DNA of 64,000 bases from Hymenobacter glacieicola (lineage in GTDB: Bacteria > Bacteroidota > Bacteroidia > Cytophagales > Hymenobacteraceae): NCBI RefSeq assembly GCF_014640315.1, contig NZ_BMGS01000002.1:582445-646444 (forward strand), in the 5' to 3' direction. Below, piece after piece: positions 59,050-64,000 of this stretch. Under the pieces are notes generated by a model. That model ran no database searches. It was given only the letters and a program-made list of their open reading frames with translations, and had not been told where the DNA came from. The translations under genes were made by a program, and so were the position numbers. Position 1 is the first letter of the stretch, and the number at the start of each line of letters is the position of its first letter.

Positions 59050-59930
59050 CGGGGCATCACCGCCCCGGCGGGCGCGTAATCGGCCGGGTTCCGGCGTAAG
59101 GAGGTCGTTTGGGTACTGAGCACTTGGTTTTTGGAATTACGAATTTCGACGGTCAAGCTATAGTCACCAGCAGGCACTTTGCTTAGGTCCAGCTCCCCGG
59201 TCACTACTGTGGGCTTACCCTGGGCGGCCGTGGCGGTAGTCTGGCCGGTAGCTACATCCTTCGAGCCTTTTGGGGTCCGGAGCCGGTAGCGCACGTTCAG
59301 GGCCTGCCCGACCGGAGCATTGTAGAGCTCGGCGTAAAAATACAGTTTATCCATGCCGCGCGCATACAATCCGCCGGCCGCCCTTGTCAAACTCAAGCCA
59401 TTGCGGATAAAATTATTGGCCTCTACCGCCGAGCGGCTGGCGGGCCGGCTGAGTAATACCACGCTGCTGAGCAGCGGCTTGCCCGTTCCAAATTCCACTG
59501 TCAGAGGCACTTCCACAATATCTACGTTGGTGGCGCGGTACTGGTCGCGCATCTGGGCCCGCACTGTATAGCGGCCTTCGGGCAGATTGATGCGCTTTTG
59601 AAAGCTCAACGGATTTTTGATAACGGCCGTAGTATCGCGCAGCACCGGCGGCTTTAGCGTCAGGGTTTCCTGGTAAACGGCCGTGCCATCGTTGCGCACG
59701 GCTTCCAGGGTTACGTTGGCCGCGGCCTGAAACAGTTTGGGCCCGCGCCGCTGGTAGGTAAGATTTTTGCCGGAAACCGTCACGTACATTTCTACCACGC
59801 CTCCCTTCACGGCTATATCATCGTTGCGAAAGGAAGCCACATCCAAATGCACCTGATGTTGGGCGGTAACAGAACTTACCCCTAACTCCAGGATTCCTAG
59901 GGTCAGTAGAACACGAAATAAAAACGACAT
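59046..59930 (-). CDS. Secreted beta-rich protein, translationally coupled to LpxL
   Basis: A 294-residue protein with a signal peptide ending TAQH (about 24). The body is two beta domains (VHLDVASFRNDDIAVKGG, GRYTVRAQMRDQYRA; VRYRLRTPKGSKDVATG), like the N-terminal part of GWxTD-type bacteroidetal proteins, but the GWxTD portion itself is absent. No function is assigned. Its stop overlaps the LpxL-like start, suggesting a linked envelope role. Confidence 0.7.
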   Translation of the reverse strand: MSFLFRVLLTLGILELGVSSVTAQHQVHLDVASFRNDDIAVKGGVVEMYVTVSGKNLTYQRRGPKLFQAAANVTLEAVRNDGTAVYQETLTLKPPVLRDTTAVIKNPLSFQKRINLPEGRYTVRAQMRDQYRATNVDIVEVPLTVEFGTGKPLLSSVVLLSRPASRSAVEANNFIRNGLSLTRAAGGLYARGMDKLYFYAELYNAPVGQALNVRYRLRTPKGSKDVATGQTTATAAQGKPTVVTGELDLSKVPAGDYSLTVEIRNSKNQVLSTQTTSLRRNPADYAPAGAVMPR

Positions 59931-60182
59931 AGTGTCAGAGTAACAGGCAGAACTTATTTCCCAAACGGCAGTTCGGGTAAAGCGTGTATGGCCAAACGCG
60001 CGGGCTCCCGGCCGCGTTTCAATTGTCTCATCCCAGTTTTGTCCTTACTGGGCCCATATTTGGAATGAAACCCACCTCAGCCGGACTTGCTGCAACTTTC
60101 GGCCTGGTTTGTTCATCTACTTTATTCTGCTTGGCTGATCAGCTCGTGCTTCCGGGCTTTCCGTTTCGCGTTTCCTTTCTGC

Positions 60183-60830
60183 ATGCCTTCCGTCCTACTA
60201 GAGTCGCAATACCACCCACCGGCCGCTTTTTTCGCTGAATTACTGGGGGCCGATGCCCTCTGGCTGGAAGCCCACGACAACTACCGCAAGCAAACCTACC
60301 GCAACCGTTGCCTGATTCTGACCGCTCAGGGCGTGCAGCCTCTTACAGTGCCAGTAGTTGATGGCAACCGCAGCGAAAAAGTCCTGACCTCAGCCATCGA
60401 AATTGATTACCGTCAGAACTGGGTACACCGACACTGGCGCACCTTGCAAACCGCGTATGGTGGTACGCCGTATTTTGAATATTATGCCGACTATCTGCAC
60501 GACATCTACGTACAGAAACCTCTGCTTTTATTTGACCTCAACTTGCTGCTGATCAGGTTTTACTTGCGCTGCCTGCGGTTGCGGTTGCCCATCCACCTGA
60601 CGGCGGAATACGCTTCTCCCCTTTCACCCGCTTTTGTTTCACCCTTAGCCCCCGATTCAGTGCGTGACCGGCGCGACTGGCTGACACCAAAGGACCTAGC
60701 GCCCCCCGGACCTGACAGGAAGTCGGTTCGGCCCTACCCGCAGTCCTTTGGTAAAGATTTTGTACCGGGACTCAGCATCTTAGACCTGCTATTTATGCAG
60801 GGCCCGGCCGCCGGCAGTTTTCTTGCGTAG
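60183..60830 (+). CDS. WbqC family protein
   Basis: A 215-residue protein from the ATG at 60183; the longer open frame upstream has no start support. It shows the WbqC pattern: ESQYHPPAAFFAELLGADALWLEAHDNYRKQTYRNRC, the LTVPVVDGNRSEKV strand and IDYRQNWVHRHWRTLQTAYGGTPYFEYY. Members occur in polysaccharide clusters and are thought to act on glycans or sugar-linked groups; no mechanism is established here. It precedes clpC by about 120 bases. Confidence 0.85.
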   Translation: MPSVLLESQYHPPAAFFAELLGADALWLEAHDNYRKQTYRNRCLILTAQGVQPLTVPVVDGNRSEKVLTSAIEIDYRQNWVHRHWRTLQTAYGGTPYFEYYADYLHDIYVQKPLLLFDLNLLLIRFYLRCLRLRLPIHLTAEYASPLSPAFVSPLAPDSVRDRRDWLTPKDLAPPGPDRKSVRPYPQSFGKDFVPGLSILDLLFMQGPAAGSFLA

Positions 60831-60952
60831 TGCTATTGCCGCCTCCGAACCATCGCCCGACACAATCTGTTTTCAGGTTACATCGGCCAAACCCGTTTTA
60901 GTGGCTTCTTTTACCCTGGCGGGGTTCCGTTTTTCTTCACTACCTTATCTGC

Positions 60953-63577
60953 ATGGAAGCTAAATTCTCAAATCGAGTCAAGGAGGTCATCTCCCTGAGC
61001 CGGGAAGAGGCCATCCGGCTCGGGCACGATTATATCGGTACCGAACACTTATTGCTGGGCATGATTCGCGAAGGGGAAGGCACGGCCATTGGTTTGCTCA
61101 AGAAATTGGGTGTATCGGTGGACGAGCTCAAGTACGCCCTGGAGCAAGCTACCCGCAACACGGCCACGCAGGGCACGAGCATTACCGGCTCCATCCCGCT
61201 CACCAAACAAACCGAGAAGGTTCTCAAGATCACCTACCTCGAGGCCAAAATCTTCAAGAGCGAAATCATCGGCACCGAGCACCTGCTGCTGTCGATCCTG
61301 CGCGATGAGGATAATATTTCGTCCCAAATTTTGAGCAAATTCAACGTGAACTACGAATCTGTGCGCGATTCGCTGGACTACCACGGTAACACGGCGAACA
61401 ACCCCACCAACGGCCCCGAGGCCGATGACGACGACAACGACCGCCTCTTTGGCGGCGGCGGACAGGGCCGTGGTGGCGCCGGGGCCGGTGCGGCGCCGAA
61501 GAAAGGCAACGAGAAGTCGCGCACGCCCGTGCTCGACAACTTCGGCCGCGACCTGACCAAGCTCGCTGAGGAAGACAAGCTCGACCCCATTGTGGGCCGC
61601 GAGAAGGAGATTGAGCGCGTAGCCCAAATCCTGTCGCGCCGCAAGAAGAACAACCCCATCCTGATTGGTGAACCCGGTGTTGGTAAAACGGCTATTGCCG
61701 AAGGCCTTGCCCTGCGCATCATTCAGAAGAAGGTATCCCGCGTACTGTTCGGCAAGCGCGTAGTTACGCTGGACCTTGCTTCGCTGGTGGCTGGCACCAA
61801 GTACCGCGGCCAGTTTGAGGAGCGCATGAAGGCCGTGATGAACGAGCTGGAGAAGTCGCCCGACGTTATCCTGTTCATCGACGAGCTGCACACGATTGTA
61901 GGTGCGGGTGGTGCTTCCGGCTCGCTGGACGCCTCCAACATGTTCAAGCCAGCTTTGGCCCGCGGCGAAATCCAATGCATCGGTGCTACTACTCTTGATG
62001 AGTACCGTCAGTACATCGAAAAGGATGGAGCCCTGGCCCGTCGTTTCCAGATGGTAATGGTTGACCCCACTACCCCCGAGGAAACCATCGAAATCCTGAA
62101 CAACATCAAGGACAAGTATCAGGACCACCACCACGTTCTGTACACTGACAAGGCCATTGAGGCCTGCGTGAAGCTGTCGGACCGCTACATGTCGGACCGT
62201 TTCCTGCCGGACAAGGCCATCGACATTCTCGATGAGGCCGGTGCGCGCGTGCACATCAACAACATTGTGGTACCCGAAGATATTCTCAAGCTCGAGGAGC
62301 AGATTGAGAACATCAAGGTGGAGAAGAACCGCGTGGTGAAGTCGCAGAAGTACGAGGAAGCCGCCAAGCTCCGAGACACTGAGAAGAAGCTCATTGATCA
62401 GCTCGACCAGGCCAAGAAGGATTGGGAAGAGGAGACCAAGAAGAAGCGCTACACGGTGAAGGAGGAGAACGTGGCTGAGGTTATTGCCATGATGACTGGC
62501 ATTCCCGTTTCGCGCGTTGCCCAGAAGGAAAGCCACAAGTTGCTCAACATGGGTGAGGAGCTGCAGGGCAAGGTCATTGGCCAGGACAAAGCTATCAAGC
62601 AATTGGTGAAGGCCATCCAGCGCACCCGCGTGGGCTTGAAAGACCCCAAGAAGCCGATTGGCTCATTTGTGTTCCTGGGCCCAACTGGCGTAGGTAAAAC
62701 GGAACTGGCCAAGGTGCTGGCTACCTACCTCTTCGACAAAGAAGATTCGCTGGTGCGGATTGACATGTCGGAGTACATGGAGAAGTTCAGCATCTCGCGT
62801 CTGGTAGGCGCGCCTCCCGGCTACGTGGGTTACGAAGAAGGTGGTCAGCTGACGGAGAAAATCCGCCGCAAGCCGTACTCCGTTATCCTGCTGGACGAAA
62901 TTGAGAAGGCGCACCCGGATGTGTACAACCTACTGCTGCAGGTGCTGGATGACGGTATCTTGACCGACGGCCTGGGCCGCAAGGTGGATTTCCGGAACAC
63001 CATCATCATCATGACCTCGAATATTGGGGCGCGTGATTTGCAGGACTTTGGGGCTGGCATTGGTTTCGGTACCAAGGCTCGTCAGGAAAATATGGACGAA
63101 CTGACCAAGGGCACCATCACCAACGCCCTGCGGAAGACCTTCTCGCCTGAATTCCTCAACCGCTTGGATGATGTGATTGTCTTCAACTCCCTGGAGAAGG
63201 CCGACATCCACCGCATCATCGATATCAGCCTGCACAAACTGCTGAGCCGCATCCAGACCCTGGGCTACCGCGTGGAACTCACCGATGCTGCTAAGGACTT
63301 TGTGGCCGAGAAGGGTTACGATCCTAAATATGGCGCGCGTCCGCTGAACCGTGCCATCCAGAAGTACATCGAAGACCCCATTGCGGAGGAAATCCTGAAA
63401 GCAGAAATTGCGCAGGGCGATGTCATCACGGCCGACTACGCAGCCGGAGCTGATGAACTGACCTTCGCCGTAAGCAAGAGTGGAGAACCGCAAAACCTTG
63501 CCAGCGACGAACGGCCAGAGGAAGCACCTGAGCCGAGCGACGATGAGCCGAAGGATAATAAAAAGAAAGGCGAATAA
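60953..63577 (+). CDS. clpC: ClpC-type AAA+ ATPase of Clp protease
   Basis: An 874-residue unfoldase. The N-terminal double repeat has [13 protein letters not shown] and [13 protein letters not shown] Gly-rich linker (about 165-190) follows. Walker A1 GEPGVGKT is at 239-246. The ClpC middle domain carries the UVR-like [14 protein letters not shown]. Walker A2 GPTGVGKT is at 576-583. The C-terminus is acidic and Lys-rich. It delivers proteins to ClpP for degradation. CtsR and McsAB are not nearby, so regulation differs from Firmicutes. A terminator follows at 63595. Confidence 0.96.
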   Translation: MEAKFSNRVKEVISLSREEAIRLGHDYIGTEHLLLGMIREGEGTAIGLLKKLGVSVDELKYALEQATRNTATQGTSITGSIPLTKQTEKVLKITYLEAKIFKSEIIGTEHLLLSILRDEDNISSQILSKFNVNYESVRDSLDYHGNTANNPTNGPEADDDDNDRLFGGGGQGRGGAGAGAAPKKGNEKSRTPVLDNFGRDLTKLAEEDKLDPIVGREKEIERVAQILSRRKKNNPILIGEPGVGKTAIAEGLALRIIQKKVSRVLFGKRVVTLDLASLVAGTKYRGQFEERMKAVMNELEKSPDVILFIDELHTIVGAGGASGSLDASNMFKPALARGEIQCIGATTLDEYRQYIEKDGALARRFQMVMVDPTTPEETIEILNNIKDKYQDHHHVLYTDKAIEACVKLSDRYMSDRFLPDKAIDILDEAGARVHINNIVVPEDILKLEEQIENIKVEKNRVVKSQKYEEAAKLRDTEKKLIDQLDQAKKDWEEETKKKRYTVKEENVAEVIAMMTGIPVSRVAQKESHKLLNMGEELQGKVIGQDKAIKQLVKAIQRTRVGLKDPKKPIGSFVFLGPTGVGKTELAKVLATYLFDKEDSLVRIDMSEYMEKFSISRLVGAPPGYVGYEEGGQLTEKIRRKPYSVILLDEIEKAHPDVYNLLLQVLDDGILTDGLGRKVDFRNTIIIMTSNIGARDLQDFGAGIGFGTKARQENMDELTKGTITNALRKTFSPEFLNRLDDVIVFNSLEKADIHRIIDISLHKLLSRIQTLGYRVELTDAAKDFVAEKGYDPKYGARPLNRAIQKYIEDPIAEEILKAEIAQGDVITADYAAGADELTFAVSKSGEPQNLASDERPEEAPEPSDDEPKDNKKKGE

Positions 63578-63594
63578 TCATCTTGCCTAAATTG

Positions 63595-63632
63595 AAAATG
63601 GCCGGTTTCCAGATGGAAGCTGGCCATTTTTG
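63595..63632 (+). terminator. Terminator of clpC
   Basis: AAAATGGCC and GGCCATTTT arms with partial inner pairing, then T residues. The region 63640-64000 is very AT-rich and contains one suspect reading frame described next. Confidence 0.75.
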
Positions 63633-63676
63633 TTTACTATATTAAGTATGTAATAGCTCCAAAAGTACCTAAGCCA

Positions 63677-63865
63677 TTAACGCCTAGTATGCACAAATAA
63701 CATGAGTTTATCAATGTCTTTTCTATATATAATTTCATCCCCTCTATTTTCTATTATCTCAAATTTTGTTGAGTTAAAAATAATATATATTTTTTCATTT
63801 TTTAAATAAAACCTCTTGTGATGACATTGATCGTAACTATACACATTGTAAATAAGCTTTATCTT
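63677..63865 (-). CDS. Possible small AT-rich gene or 3' remnant
   Basis: An open frame of 62 sense codons before a TAA at 63677, with no ATG until near its end; GTG at 63844 would give 55 residues. The translation, including KRFYLKNEKIYIIFNS and FEIIENRGDEIIYRKDIDKL, has a coherent strand pattern with charged turns, resembling the end of a small PH-like protein. It may be a genuine small gene, the tail of a longer gene interrupted upstream, or chance. Base composition is unlike the neighbours. Confidence 0.3.
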   Translation of the reverse strand, partial: KIKLIYNVYSYDQCHHKRFYLKNEKIYIIFNSTKFEIIENRGDEIIYRKDIDKLMLFVHTRR

Positions 63866-64000
63866 TTATACCACAAAACCCTCACCTGCTGAAAACAGAT
63901 GTTCAGTTGCAATATCGTTTTCCTATATTTAAATATGGCAGTGGTAAAATAGCAGGTGAATGTTATCTTGATGGATGCTTCAGACGACTCTCACCTGCCA

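Noticed and set aside
61049..62602. 517-codon open frame on the minus strand opposite clpC
   Set aside because: It is antisense to a certain gene; its Leu/Val/His-rich composition is what the complement of clpC codons produces, with no family motif.

Overview
The window is a GC-rich, gene-dense chromosomal stretch from a member of the Bacteroidota, most likely a Hymenobacter-like cytophagalean. This is inferred from a type IX secretion sorting domain (56217-57227), DUF2911, DUF547 and DUF2461 proteins, a lipoprotein-anchored M13 peptidase, Bacteroidota-type -7 promoter boxes (TANNTTTG) and the general codon style. No phage, plasmid, CRISPR or complete insertion sequence was seen.

Layout. 1-9.4 kb: a truncated TonB-like C-terminus, an MsbA-type ABC exporter, a YcxB-like protein, a DUF2911 protein, a sodium:solute symporter with a tiny membrane partner, a PAP2 phosphatase and a PIG-L deacetylase. 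9.7-27.2 kb: mostly single-gene housekeeping and stress functions: subtilase, DUF805, YitT, MOSC, DUF547, DUF2461, deoxynucleoside kinase, GNAT, CDGSH, acyl-CoA-binding protein, amidohydrolase, CinA, Zn-phospholipase-like protein, Mn-catalase and a cyclophilin lipoprotein. 27.3-31.5 kb: M13 metallopeptidase, then xseA-xseB. 31.5-35.2 kb: an AT-richer block with two tandem copies of a pair (small soluble protein plus polytopic membrane protein), then a minimal HisKA_3 histidine kinase and a receiver-only response regulator. 35.3-41.8 kb: an alkyltransferase-like protein and a complete RND multidrug efflux set (adaptor, pump, TolC). 42-50.8 kb: a small secreted peptide, a second Zn-phospholipase-like protein, and a heavy-metal RND set headed by a His-rich protein. 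51.1-64 kb: a PAS-only protein, two tRNA-Ser genes, BrkB, thioesterase, MltG, a T9SS cargo protein, a Sua5/YrdC enzyme, an LpxL-like acyltransferase, WbqC, ClpC and an AT-rich tail.

Two things stand out. The first is the 31.5-35.2 kb cassette, which I read as a split sensory system: duplicated seven-helix-like membrane proteins, each paired with a small protein carrying a conserved C-terminal Cys-Pro...Cys tail, feeding a kinase that has no sensor domain of its own. The second is a set of layered, nested inverted repeats in the intergenic gaps. At convergent gene pairs these fill the space between the two stop codons almost exactly. They share sequence modules with simpler hairpins elsewhere in the window.

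Functional calls come from reading motifs and whole-protein resemblance; no database search was run. Long antisense frames opposite GC-rich genes were discarded as shadows.
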